Of a stretch of 64,000 nt of DNA, positions 41,810 to 50,892 are shown in pieces. This DNA is from Prorocentrum cordatum. Taxonomy: Eukaryota > Sar > Dinophyceae > Prorocentrales > Prorocentraceae. The stretch lies in assembly GCA_963575745.1 (NCBI GenBank), contig CAUYUJ010017815.1, forward strand, positions 499,983-563,982. The letters run 5' to 3'. The notes beneath the pieces were generated by a model that was not told the origin of the DNA, made no database searches, and worked only from the letters and a program-made list of their open reading frames with translations. The translations under genes were made by a program, and so were the position numbers. Positions within the stretch are counted from its first letter, which is position 1. Every line of letters begins with the position of its first letter.

Positions 41810-44800
41810 ATGGTTAAGCTGTGGCTAAAGGCCTGGCTTCAGGCCCCCGATCGCCCAAGCGGGCCATTCGAGGCTGCGCTGGAGGCGGGGAAGACGACGG
41901 ACGACGCCGCTCGGTTGGCGGACCAGCTCGACCCCCCTGCTACCGCGCGGTCCACCGCAGCAGGGGTGGACGGGGCAGGCGGGGAGCGGGTCGGGGCGGT
42001 GACCTTCGCTGTTCCGGAAGGCGCGGGCATGCCCAGGCCAAGCGCCATGGACGGCGTGGGCGGCGAGGTTCCACCCCCGCGCAAGGCCCGTCGGCGTGCC
42101 CGCAGCGCCCCTGCTCCCGCGCTGGTGAAGCCCGCCGCCTGGCGGTACGCCGGCGGGGGCGCCCCGAAAGGGATTCAAGGTGAACTCACCGACCCCCGCG
42201 AGCTGGATGCGACCGCCACCGAGGCGATGTTGGCCAAGCTTGCCGAAGGGACGCGGGCCAATTACAGCGCCGGGTGGCGTAACTGGGTACTCTGGCGGAG
42301 GCTCCGAGGCCGGAGCCCATACCTGCAGGGGGAGACTCGGGACGCCCGCCTTACGGATGAGGATGACCTCATCCGGTATGTCGTGTACCTGTACAAGGTG
42401 ATGAAGAGGCGAGCCACGACCATCCGCCAGCGCCTGTTCGCCATTCGATATGCCCACACCCTGGCCGGGTTTGGGGATGTGACCTCCGATCGGCGCCGGC
42501 TCTGGACCACGATCGAGGGACTCCGCCGCTGGGACGGAAAGGCGAAACGGAAGCTGCCGGCCACGCCCCGGATGTTGCGCTGGCTCCGAGAGTACTTGTT
42601 CGCCCACGGGACGGCCACGCGCCGGGAGGCGACCATCCTATGGGCGGCGCTTATGACGGGGTACTTTTTCATGCTCCGCGCGTCGGAGTATTTGGTCCAA
42701 GAGGACCGCTCCTGGAGTATGGGACGGGTGGTGCGTGGGCAGGACGTACAGGGGATGCGCGGAGGTACACCCAGCGCAAGGCTCAGCGACTGCGATGAGG
42801 TAGTACTGACGATCACGTCGTCCAAGACGGACCAGTTTAACGCAGGTTGCGTACGCAACCATTACCGTTCGGGGGTGGAGTTGTGTGTCGTGGACGCACT
42901 CGCCGACCTCCAGAGGGAGCTGCCGGACCGGTTTGGACGAGGAACCGAGGCGGGGCTCCCCCTGTTCCGCCGGCCCGATGGCCACCCGATTATGCGGGAG
43001 GAGGTGCAGGGGCTCCTCCAACTCGCGGCTGCCGCCTGCGGCGTGGACGCAGGCCAGATGGGATCCCACTCCCTGCGCATCGGGGGCGCGACGGCGTTGT
43101 ACCACGCCTGTCGCGACCTGGAAGCGGTCAAGAGGTTCGGGAGGTGGTCCACGGACGCCTTCCACGGATACCTCTGGGAGGACCATCGGCGTCAGGCTCC
43201 ATTCGCCCGAGGCATGGCGGAGGGCCACGCCTTATTGGCCCCGGACGCCCGCGGTGACGACGGCGCCGCGGCCGGCGCCCGCCCCGACCAGTTGGCCGGG
43301 AGCGACCCGCCCCAGTTTGGGAGCGATCTGAGGCCCTCGGAACGCCCGGCCTGGGCGCCCGGGCGCCCCCCCTGGGCGCGCCCTTCGGCGCGAGCAGGGT
43401 CAACTACGGAGGGGGAAGGAGAGGAGGAATTGGTGAGATACGAGCCAGGGCGAGGAGTTAATGGGCGTGTGGGAAAGCAGCAGGCGGGTCCCACGGGTAT
43501 TCAGGTCAGGGCGGGGGCTTCGCGTTGTGGGGGTATCCCGGTGGACCTCTCGCCCTCGACCCCCCTTTCGCTACCGCTCCCGATCGCCCCAGGCACGCCC
43601 ACCTCCTCTTGGTCCTCTCATCCGCAGCCATCTCCCACTCCAGAGCGAGGCGCGCGAGCAGCGCGCGCACCCCAGCCCCGCGCGCCAGCCGCGCCGTCGC
43701 CCCGCGCTCCGGCAGCGTGCATCATGGGATTCCTGGTGGGCCTGGTGGCCCCGGACCAGAGCAAGGCGCGTGGCCATGACTACAGCATCATGGCGGTGAA
43801 CCCCCTCGGCGTCGTCGTCTCGGGGGCCGCGCTGTCGGACGAGCTCCGGAGTGCCGCCCACAACATCCTGTACACGGTGGTGAACGAGCTGGACAGCGAG
43901 GACCTCGTCGAGGTGGTCAACCACGACCACGAAGCAGCCCCGTGCATCGCGGCGGCTTGCTTGGCCGCGGGGGCGAGCGAGGACCACGGCCAGCTGGTGA
44001 TCGTCGACGGCAAGCGGGGTGCGTGGGGGGTGGGCGCGGGGCCGAATATCAAGGTCCAGCGCCAGGCGGCCAAGCTGGCGCTCGCCTTGGCCCAGTTCCA
44101 GGGGCAGCCCATGCCGGAGCTCCGCGAGCTCTGCAAGCACAACAAGGGGCTGCTCGACATGATGCGCACAGTGGACGCGGAGGCGGTCGTGGAGCTCACC
44201 GACGACGACGCCTCGAGCAGGGGCGAGGGGAAGTCGACCCCAGCCCCGGTCCTCGAGGCGGGAGAGGACGCGGTCACCGCGGCGCTGGCGCGTGCGGCCA
44301 TCCAGGCTGCCGCGCGGCGCCAGAGCAAAGGCGCTCCAAAGGCGCGCCCGCGGCCCGCGCGGTCGCCGGGCCAGGAGCGCCTCGCCGAAGAGGTCCGCAA
44401 GCGCGAGAGGCGCCCTGCGCCCTTGCGCTCGCCCTCGCGCGCGAGGCGCCGCGATCGCGAGCGCGATGCGCCTCGCGATCGCGGGCGCAGGGGACAGGAG
44501 GAGGAGGCCGTCTTGAAACCCAAGACGGGCGGCGCCCCCCCGAAGGCCGACATCGTGAAGCGTGAGGCCGTCCTGAAGCCCAAGAGCGGGGGGGCGCCGC
44601 CGCGGTCCTTCGAGGTGAAGACCGAGGTGGAGGAGGCGCCAGGCGCGGGGGACGGTCCGCCCCAGCGCCAGCCGCGCTCGAGGAGCCGCCGTAGGCGCAA
44701 GGAGGAGCAGCGCCAGGGCGCCCAGCAGCAGCCCAGTGACCAGCACGACGAGGGCGAGTCCATCATCCGCATCGAGCGGGTACCGCACCACGTCGATGCC

Positions 44801-45916
44801 GAGGTGGTCAGGCAGGTGGTCGTGCCCTTCGGGGTCGTCAAACACATCGCCTTCCTGTACGACCACCGCCACAAGCGGGAGCCGTGCGTGCTGGTGGAGT
44901 TCCAGCGCCGCGCTGACGCAAAGCGCGCGCGGGAGTGCATGAGGTCGAACTATCGGTTCTACAAGACGGACCCGTGCACGGTGGTCACGGAGTGGGCGAG
45001 CCGGCCTCGCGGCCCTGACCCAGGCAGCGACGGGGAGGATGGCCCGACCATCCAGCCGCCTGCCTGCCCGACATGCGCACTCAAGATGCGCTGGAGCTCC
45101 TTTGACCCGGGAGACGGTTGGGGTTGCGAGATGTGCCCCGCGGGCGGAGCTAACAGCGGAGCCCTGCGGTGGCACTGTAAGGGGTGCGACGTGAGCTACT
45201 GCGAGGCTTGCCGCGTCGCCTTCGGCAAACCCAAGACGGTGGTGGAGAAGGCCCGGCGGAGCGGCCACACCGTGCGGGAGGCGCCGGGCCCCAGTGTCGG
45301 CCATGGCGAGCGCCCCAGCACGGGTGCCACGGGTGCGGGGGCTGAGGGGGACCGCCCGCCGGGCGACCTCAGCTGGCCCAAGCGTGAGAGGTCGCCCAGC
45401 CGCCACCGGCCCAAGCGCGAGAGGTCGCCCAGCCACAGTCTGGCGCGGGACCCAGCGTGGGCGCGGCGCGGCGACACCCCGCCCGGCCGCACGCGGCGTA
45501 AGACCGGGAAGCACGCTGGGCAGCTTCGCGCTCCTCGCGGCGGCTGGTACGAGCAGGAGAAAAAGCGGCGGCGTGCTGCCGCCGCGGAGGCTGCCGCGGG
45601 CGGGGGTGGGATCCCAGCCTGGCGTGGCAAGGGCGCGGGCGACAAGGGCGGCAAGGGCGGCAAGGTCAAGGGCAAGCACTCCGGCAAGGCCGCCAAGGGC
45701 TCCAAGAGCGGCGGCAAGGGCGACAAGAGCGGCAAGGGCGGCCACTCCAAGGGCGACCAGGGCAGCCGCGGCCGGAGTGAGCGTGACTGGCCCAGCGCGG
45801 ACGGTCGCGCGTCGAGGGGCGGCGATGGCGGCAGCCCCCGGGACCCCAGTGAGCGCGGCGGAGACCGCAGCGGAGACGAGAGCCGCGACCGCCGGGGGAA
45901 CACGCCCTCCATCTAG
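41810..45916 (+). CDS. YR-element ORF3: tyrosine recombinase fused to dsRBD-like, RRM, zinc-finger and RS/GK tail (1368 aa)
   Basis: I chose the ATG at 41810, 7 nt after the ORF2 stop; the frame is open upstream to 41660. Residues about 125-470 are a tyrosine recombinase: N-terminal core-binding part (YSAGWRNWVLW), then catalytic R290 (FMLRASEYL), K339 (SSKTDQ), H420 and R423 (HSLRIGGATAL), W446 and Y454 (RWSTDAFHGYL). After a Pro-rich linker come a dsRBD-like segment (about 645-765, ending AAKLALALA), an RRM (about 985-1044; RNP2 IIRIERV, RNP1 EPCVLVEF), a Cys-rich zinc finger (about 1086-1136; CPTC, CEMC, CKGC, CEAC) and an RS/KRERSPS then Gly-Lys-rich tail. Known YR retrotransposon recombinases end near the Tyr; this extension resembles a host splicing or mRNA-binding protein and could be captured. 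Confidence 0.8.
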   Translation: MVKLWLKAWLQAPDRPSGPFEAALEAGKTTDDAARLADQLDPPATARSTAAGVDGAGGERVGAVTFAVPEGAGMPRPSAMDGVGGEVPPPRKARRRARSAPAPALVKPAAWRYAGGGAPKGIQGELTDPRELDATATEAMLAKLAEGTRANYSAGWRNWVLWRRLRGRSPYLQGETRDARLTDEDDLIRYVVYLYKVMKRRATTIRQRLFAIRYAHTLAGFGDVTSDRRRLWTTIEGLRRWDGKAKRKLPATPRMLRWLREYLFAHGTATRREATILWAALMTGYFFMLRASEYLVQEDRSWSMGRVVRGQDVQGMRGGTPSARLSDCDEVVLTITSSKTDQFNAGCVRNHYRSGVELCVVDALADLQRELPDRFGRGTEAGLPLFRRPDGHPIMREEVQGLLQLAAAACGVDAGQMGSHSLRIGGATALYHACRDLEAVKRFGRWSTDAFHGYLWEDHRRQAPFARGMAEGHALLAPDARGDDGAAAGARPDQLAGSDPPQFGSDLRPSERPAWAPGRPPWARPSARAGSTTEGEGEEELVRYEPGRGVNGRVGKQQAGPTGIQVRAGASRCGGIPVDLSPSTPLSLPLPIAPGTPTSSWSSHPQPSPTPERGARAARAPQPRAPAAPSPRAPAACIMGFLVGLVAPDQSKARGHDYSIMAVNPLGVVVSGAALSDELRSAAHNILYTVVNELDSEDLVEVVNHDHEAAPCIAAACLAAGASEDHGQLVIVDGKRGAWGVGAGPNIKVQRQAAKLALALAQFQGQPMPELRELCKHNKGLLDMMRTVDAEAVVELTDDDASSRGEGKSTPAPVLEAGEDAVTAALARAAIQAAARRQSKGAPKARPRPARSPGQERLAEEVRKRERRPAPLRSPSRARRRDRERDAPRDRGRRGQEEEAVLKPKTGGAPPKADIVKREAVLKPKSGGAPPRSFEVKTEVEEAPGAGDGPPQRQPRSRSRRRRKEEQRQGAQQQPSDQHDEGESIIRIERVPHHVDAEVVRQVVVPFGVVKHIAFLYDHRHKREPCVLVEFQRRADAKRARECMRSNYRFYKTDPCTVVTEWASRPRGPDPGSDGEDGPTIQPPACPTCALKMRWSSFDPGDGWGCEMCPAGGANSGALRWHCKGCDVSYCEACRVAFGKPKTVVEKARRSGHTVREAPGPSVGHGERPSTGATGAGAEGDRPPGDLSWPKRERSPSRHRPKRERSPSHSLARDPAWARRGDTPPGRTRRKTGKHAGQLRAPRGGWYEQEKKRRRAAAAEAAAGGGGIPAWRGKGAGDKGGKGGKVKGKHSGKAAKGSKSGGKGDKSGKGGHSKGDQGSRGRSERDWPSADGRASRGGDGGSPRDPSERGGDRSGDESRDRRGNTPSI

Positions 45917-46012
45917 GCGTGGAGCTCCCCCCCCGTACCCCGACGCCAGCGCCCGCGGCATCGCGGGCGCGGGCTGAAGGCGGCGCCCTGTGAGTGAGTC
46001 GGCCCTCCTCTC

Positions 46013-46165
46013 AGCCTACCGTGCGCAGGTGGCGCCTGCGATCCTTGAGCCTACGGTGCGCAGGTGGCGCCTGCGATCTTGTTTCTTTTAGCCTACGGTA
46101 CGCAGGTGGCGCCTGCGATCTTCTTTCTTTTAGCCTACGGTACGCAGGTGGCGCCTGCGATCCTC
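46013..46165. repeat. Four tandem ~42-bp hairpin repeats before B1
   Basis: Units start AGCCTAC(C/G)GT at 46013, 46048, 46090 and 46132 (spacing 35, 42, 42). Each carries CGCAGGTGGCGCCTGCG, able to form a 6-bp stem (CGCAGG/CCTGCG) with a 5-nt loop. They lie in the 3' non-coding part, between ORF3 and B1. They could be RNA structures or protein-binding sites of the element. Confidence 0.85.
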
Positions 46166-46475
46166 CCTCTTGGAGGAGTTTAACGTTGCGCGCGCGTCGC
46201 GTGCTTCCTGGACCCGGCCGTGCTGCGCGTCTTGCGCGCCGTGCGGTCGGGGCCACACTTGCGCTCTGCGCCCGGCGCCTCGTGCGCCGCCACCCTTTTC
46301 GGTTCTTTTGCGCGCATCGCGCACGCGCCGCGCCCGCGCTCTGGGTGCGCGGGCGCGGAAGGCCTCAAGGTTGCAGGCAAGTGGCCGCGCGCGCGAGGCT
46401 CTTGCAGCCTCTGATCCCGCCCTCGCACTCGGGCGGGGCGTCCCCGCGCGCGCGGCTGCGTCTTTCTTTTCTCAT

Positions 46476-46685
46476 GGCCGAGCGGCCGCAGGCGTGCCAG
46501 AGCGCGAGCGCGCGGGCCGTCAGGGCCCACGCGCTCGCGTTGAGCGTGGGGCCACCAGGGCCCACGCTCGGCGGAGATGCGCGTCGCCACGCTGCCATGA
46601 AAATACCATCGCCCTGTCCTGGTCCCTCTCTCGTCCCCTCCTCTCCTCCTCCTCCTCCGTTGAGTGCACGCGTATCTCACTTAAC
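46476..46685 (+). repeat. B1 split direct repeat of the YR element
   Basis: 210 bp starting GGCCGAGCGGCCGCAGGCG and ending ATCTCACTTAAC. It is identical to B2 (46827-47036). Its end is directly joined to A2, forming the B-A junction expected to be the recombination site of the circular intermediate. Confidence 0.93.
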
Positions 46686-46790
46686 TTGTATAGTCTGATT
46701 GGTTGTAGACTGCAGGTTAAGTGGGAGGGGGTGTGGGCTCAGGTAGCCATTTTGGGTCCGTAGCGTTCGGCTCTGGCCGACGCGCGGGTG
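46686..46790 (+). repeat. A2 split direct repeat of the YR element
   Basis: Copy of A1 with 103 of 105 bases the same. It is followed by a unique 36-bp spacer (46791-46826) before B2, unlike the simplest A2-B2 arrangement. Confidence 0.92.
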
Positions 46791-46826
46791 CCCACCCACC
46801 CCGCTTTGCTCCCAGACGCCTGCGTC

Positions 46827-47036
46827 GGCCGAGCGGCCGCAGGCGTGCCAGAGCGCGAGCGCGCGGGCCGTCAGGGCCCACGCGCTCGCGTTGAGCGTGG
46901 GGCCACCAGGGCCCACGCTCGGCGGAGATGCGCGTCGCCACGCTGCCATGAAAATACCATCGCCCTGTCCTGGTCCCTCTCTCGTCCCCTCCTCTCCTCC
47001 TCCTCCTCCGTTGAGTGCACGCGTATCTCACTTAAC
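46827..47036 (+). repeat. B2 split direct repeat, right end of the YR element
   Basis: Identical to B1; the element ends at CACTTAAC and flank sequence TGGCCGTGTTGG begins. Identity with B1 fits a recent insertion. Confidence 0.93.
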
Positions 47037-47870
47037 TGGCCGTGTTGGATACCCCTAGGACGATTTCGGGGCGATCCTGAGGGGCCTCGTGGGCCGTCCT
47101 GACCCGCAGGTAGGGCGAACAGAAGCGAATGTCAAAGTCGTCACGACCAATCGGAAACCCGCTGATTTCTATTCTTGGGCCGTCCTGGAGGACATCTTGG
47201 AGGCCGCTTGGGCTGTGTTGGAGGCCTCCCAAGGCCCTCTTGCCATCAAGAGGTCATCTTAGATAATCTTGGGGTGCACCTTGTGGCCGCCTTGGAGACA
47301 TATTGCGACCACATTGGGCTCTATTGGGCCATCTTTGCAGTCGTGGAGGCTATATTGGGCGTCTTGTGGGCCTCATGGTCCGTCGTAATAGTGTGGTCGT
47401 ATTGGTGGTTTCTTGGGCCGAGCCTCTATGGCGATCGTGAGAGCCTTCCTGGGCCGTCGGAAGCGGTCGAACGGCCGACAAGGAACGACAACCAAGCATT
47501 TTCAAACACTTAGGGAAGCACCATGGCTTTTGCTACTTCGGGCCTTCCTGTGTGTCATCTGGGAGGTCTCTGAGACCGCCTTAGGGGCCTCTTGGGAACT
47601 TCTTGAGAAGTCCTGGGCCATTTTGAGGCCGTCTTGGGCCGTCGTGGGTGTATATTGGGCCATCTTAGAGACACCTCGCGGCCATAGTTCATTATTTGGA
47701 GGGCTTATCTGCAGTCTTGAAGGCCATCTGGAGCTTCTGGCCACCCGCTTGGACCGTCTTTGGGCCCTCTTGGGACCGTCGTGGATGGGCTGTCACGTGG
47801 CCACATTGGAGGTCTCTCGGCGATCTTGAAGGTCTCTTGGGACAGACCTTCAAACGCTTCAGGACAACCC
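47037..47870. repeat. R6 satellite, right flank of the YR element
   Basis: Diverged repeats of GGCCGTCTTGG, GGAGGCC and TTGGGCCATCTT. They continue the array seen on the left flank (31175-31476). Frames are Trp/Leu-rich repeat translations and not genes. Confidence 0.75.
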
Positions 47871-47888
47871 ATGATTCCTAACGATCCT

Positions 47889-48235
47889 GTGGTGCTGGGT
47901 CTATGTCTTGAAGAGACAACGCCCCGCGTCACTGATCACTCCTGCTGCCTGTTCCTCCTCCTCCTCCTCCCTTTTTTCCCAAACATCATATGGTGTTGGG
48001 TCCTCGTTTTTAAGAGACAACGCCCCGGGCCACTCCTCCTCCTCCTCCTCTTCCCCCCTCACACGCTTCGTTGCCCTATGGCGAGCTCTACCGAAGGCCC
48101 CAGTGACAGGGTTCGCATGGCGCCACCGCACCATTTCGTCACACCTGTCACGCGTTTCGTGGCCCCGCAGGGAGCTCCACCGAAGGCACCAGCGGCAGTG
48201 TTAGCCTGGGGCCACTGCACATATTTCAGCGCTTC
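47889..48235. repeat. Two adjacent ~100-bp tandem duplications
   Basis: 47893-47975 and 47990-48045 share GAGACAACGCCCCG and the preceding TGGTG(C/T)TGGGTC. 48063-48145 and 48148-48232 share CGAGCTC(T/C)ACCGAAGG and GCCAC(C/T)GCAC. CTC-rich stretches fill the gaps and continue to about 48410. Confidence 0.65.
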
Positions 48236-48469
48236 CCCCCCACCCCCCCCCCTTTCCCCCCCACCCCTCCCAAACGACGGACTGTGGGTGGGAGCAACCT
48301 CCTCATCTTCTGCATCCTCATCATCCTCCTCTCCCCACCCTCATCTCCTCATCTCCTAATATTATCTGTCCTCCTCCGCCTCCTCCTGCTCCTCATCCTT
48401 TGCTGCTCTCGCGGGGCAATAAAGCCTCGGACTGAGGGCGCTGGTAAGGGTGTTGGGGCTAGGCTGTTA

Positions 48470-48990
48470 TGACCAGGGTCAGCGCTTTAGGGGTTGGGGT
48501 GGCATTGCTAAGGATTTTGCCCAGGGCCATTGTGGTAGGGTTCGGGCTAGTTGTACTTGGGTCAGGGTGTGAGGATTAGGGATGACAGTTCTGGTGTAAG
48601 TATTAGGTTTGGGTGAAAGGGCAAGGGTTAATGCTCAGGGTTAGGCTGTTATGGCTAGGGTGCTAGGGCCAGGTGTTGAATTAGAGCTGCGGAAGGCAAG
48701 GTTTGAGCGAAAGTGTGACTGCAAGGGTTGCGTTTTGGGGCTAGCTCGCTGAGAGGTCGGGTGTTCGTGTCAGGATGGTAGGGTCACAGTTAATGGTTTG
48801 GGCTACTGCTTAGGGTTAGAGTATTAAGATTAGCATCAGGGTATTAGGGTTGTCGTGTCAGGTTTAGGGGTTCAGGATTGGGGTTGGCTTCGTGGCGCTA
48901 GGATTCTAGGTGCTAGAGCTTCGGGGGGAGCACTGTTCGTGTTCAGGGTTAGAACGTTAAGGTCGAGGCTAGGGTGCTAGGCTTCGAGTG
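48470..48990. repeat. Degenerate telomere-like GGGTTAG/TTAGGG tract
   Basis: About 500 bp, G- and T-rich on the + strand, with many scattered TAGGGTT, GGGTTAG and GCTAGGGTGCTAGG motifs but no perfect array. It could be a decayed interstitial telomeric sequence or a G-rich minisatellite. No coding sequence. Confidence 0.6.
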
Positions 48991-49314
48991 TCAGTGGCAA
49001 TGGTGGAACTGGCAGGTTGCTGCGATTGAGATCTGTGGCGACCGCGGCGCGAATGCCGCTCGTGCCGGCCTGCGTCGCGGGAGGAGGGGGAGGGAGGGTA
49101 GGCATGGGAGGTGGACATACGTTATGAACAGGATGGGGGAGAGAAGCACATGGGAGCTTGAGAAGGAGTGGCCGTCCTAGTTTGGTGTTTCCAGCGTCGT
49201 TCCACCCACCCGAACGGCTTGCGCGATGAGAGAGAGCGCTTTTAGAAAGTCGGACTGTTCAGTGGCGGGGGTGTCGATCCTAATGCCTTCTAAGACAGGA
49301 GAATATACTTGGTG

Positions 49315-49505
49315 CAACCTATGTTGTGCTACCTATGTGGTGCAGCCTATGTGGTGCAGTCTCACGGCGGTGACGTACGAGCGGCGACGGCGGCGACGGC
49401 GGCAACATAGCCGCCAGACCTACGGGCATGCCCACACGTTGGCCGGCGACGAGGCGGCGACGTAGCGGCGACGGCGGCAACACAGCCGCCAGACCGACGC
49501 ACAGG
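49315..49505. repeat. Short tandem repeats: CCTATGTGGTGCAG and GGCGACGGCGGCAACA units
   Basis: 49318-49362 has three or four ~17-bp units of CCTATGTGGTGCAG. 49394-49430 and 49465-49505 are direct copies of GGCGACGGCGGCAACA(T/C)AG with CCGCCAGACC, each able to fold as GGCGGC...GCCGCC. Confidence 0.75.
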
Positions 49506-50393
49506 CCCAGTTCCTTGGAACAAATTTATACCCTTAACTGCAAACACTGATTGGGGAATGGAAAGATCTACGTGCAGGTGGTAGTCCGACAGTCAACAGT
49601 GGCTGGCTGGTTGGTCGGCGCATTATGCGACTCCTTCCCGCGGTTTGTTCAACGTCACGTGGGTAGTGCGCGTTCATGTGATGAGGGGGAAATGGCATAT
49701 GAGTTGGGGAAGGACGTGAACGAGCGAGGGAGACGGAGAGGACGAGGGGGGAGGAGGGGACTCGGAGGAGGGGGGATATTCGAGGAGGAGGAGGATCAGT
49801 TGGGGTTTCATAAAACAGTTAGATGGGTCAAGGGAGAAGTTCAGAGACAGAGTGAGGGGGGTCAGGGGGTCAGGAGATGCTGGAACGCAGAATGAGCACG
49901 AGAAGAAAGCATGACACGAAGTAAGATGGGAGCGGAGGAGCGGAGAGCCAGGACAAATAAGAGGTAAGCCAGGGGAGAGACGAGAGGATGATGAGGAGGA
50001 GGGGAGGGAGACGAGGAGAGACGAGAGCGGATCGTCGGGCAGAGAGGAGGGACCATGGAGAGCAGCAGGTGAAGCCAGAGAGAGAGAGAGAGAGGGAGAT
50101 AGGGAGACGAGTTGATGAAGGAGGGGAGATGTCGAGGGGAGCCATGCGAGGGCAGGGATCGATCCAGGAGCCCTGGCAGCCCGAGATCATGGGCGACTGG
50201 GGCTCGACGCCGGGCGCCCAGCGCGGCGATCCGCGCTGCTCGGCGGCGCGCCGCCGACGACGACGACGGCGCACGGAGCAGAACCCCCCGTCCTGTTAAA
50301 ACGACGCGAAGATCGGGACAACATCGGATCGGGATGACTCGAAATCTCTGAGGATCGGCGGGCTTGGAGGATGTATCGGGCGCCGCGGCCGCT
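49506..50393. other. No gene recognised; GA-rich patches
   Basis: Purine-rich patches at 49720-49800 and 49985-50110 (AGAGAGAGAG). Frames of 100-134 codons exist on both strands without motifs. Confidence 0.45.
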
Positions 50394-50444
50394 CCAGAGC
50401 GTTCCGGAACGCTCTGGGAGCGCTCCGGAACGCTCCGGAGCGAT
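50394..50444. repeat. Nested palindromes (GAGCGTTCCGGAACGCTC)
   Basis: 50394-50417 is a perfect 24-bp palindrome with half-site CCAGAGCGTTCC. It is followed by the overlapping near-palindrome GAGCGCTCCGGAACGCTCC. The centre TTCCGGAA recurs. Confidence 0.85.
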
Positions 50445-50609
50445 TTATCCTGATCCTAGCCCTGTTTTAACCCAACGACAAAGGGTGTGGACCCGCCTTC
50501 GGGGGACCGGGCTGGCAGCCGAGGCGGGCCCATGCGCGCCGTACCACGCCGATCCGCCTGCCCCGCCGCCTGCCCTGCGTCGCCACCGAGGGGGGGAAGT
50601 GTCTCTCAG

Positions 50610-50770
50610 GAGGGGACAAAAACACACAGACACAATGAATCGTCGATTCCCCAGGGAAGAAGGGAACATATGGGGGAAGAGGGGGGGAAGACACACACCC
50701 AGAAAATATGGGACACTGTGGGGAATCCTGCGATCTGTGTGAATTTAGTTGTGTGTCCCAGGGCCCCTTC
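50610..50770. repeat. Dispersed repeat R2, long copy
   Basis: It contains ACACAATGAATCGTCGATTC, GGGGGAAGACACACACCCAG and ends CAGGGCCCCTTCAG. Relatives are at 1593-1735 and 28711-28780. Short duplicated blocks GTGGACCCGCCTTCGGGGGA flank it (50488 and 50800). Confidence 0.75.
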
Positions 50771-50892
50771 AGTCTCGTGCACCCGGCGACAGCGGCCGTG
50801 GACCCGCCTTCGGGGGACCGGGCTGGCCGCCGAGGGGCGGCCCCGGCGCGCAGTGCCACGTGGGGCCGGCCTCCCGGGCGGGCGCCACATCC

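Larger units (their letters stand above)
31477..47036 (+). mobile_element. 15.56-kb tyrosine-recombinase retrotransposon (Ngaro/PAT-like, DIRS order)
   Basis: Termini follow the split direct repeat plan A1-ORFs-B1-A2-B2: A1 31477-31581, B1 46476-46685, A2 46686-46790, B2 46827-47036. B1 directly abuts A2. Three ORFs on one strand encode Gag-like/methyltransferase-like/RT (ORF1), RT end/RNase H/methyltransferase-like (ORF2) and YR plus an RNA-binding tail (ORF3). In known YR retrotransposons a circular cDNA carrying the B-A junction is inserted by the YR without target duplication; the flanks here (GTCATTT left, TGGCCGTGTT right) show none. Length is about three times that of described Ngaro or DIRS elements. 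Identical B repeats suggest a recent insertion, yet the RT has a frame change. No copy number could be checked. Confidence 0.85.

Noticed and set aside
43571-45961. 796-codon minus-strand frame opposite YR-element ORF3
   Set aside because: It lies wholly opposite a frame with clear recombinase, RRM and zinc-finger motifs and has no motif itself; a GC-rich antisense shadow.
31477-47036. LTR retrotransposon interpretation of the repeats
   Set aside because: The left end carries only A and the right end B-A-B; there is no full terminal repeat pair and no DDE integrase, while a YR is present.
49315-49505. CRISPR-like array
   Set aside because: Only two or three short imperfect units without regular unique spacers, in eukaryotic DNA.
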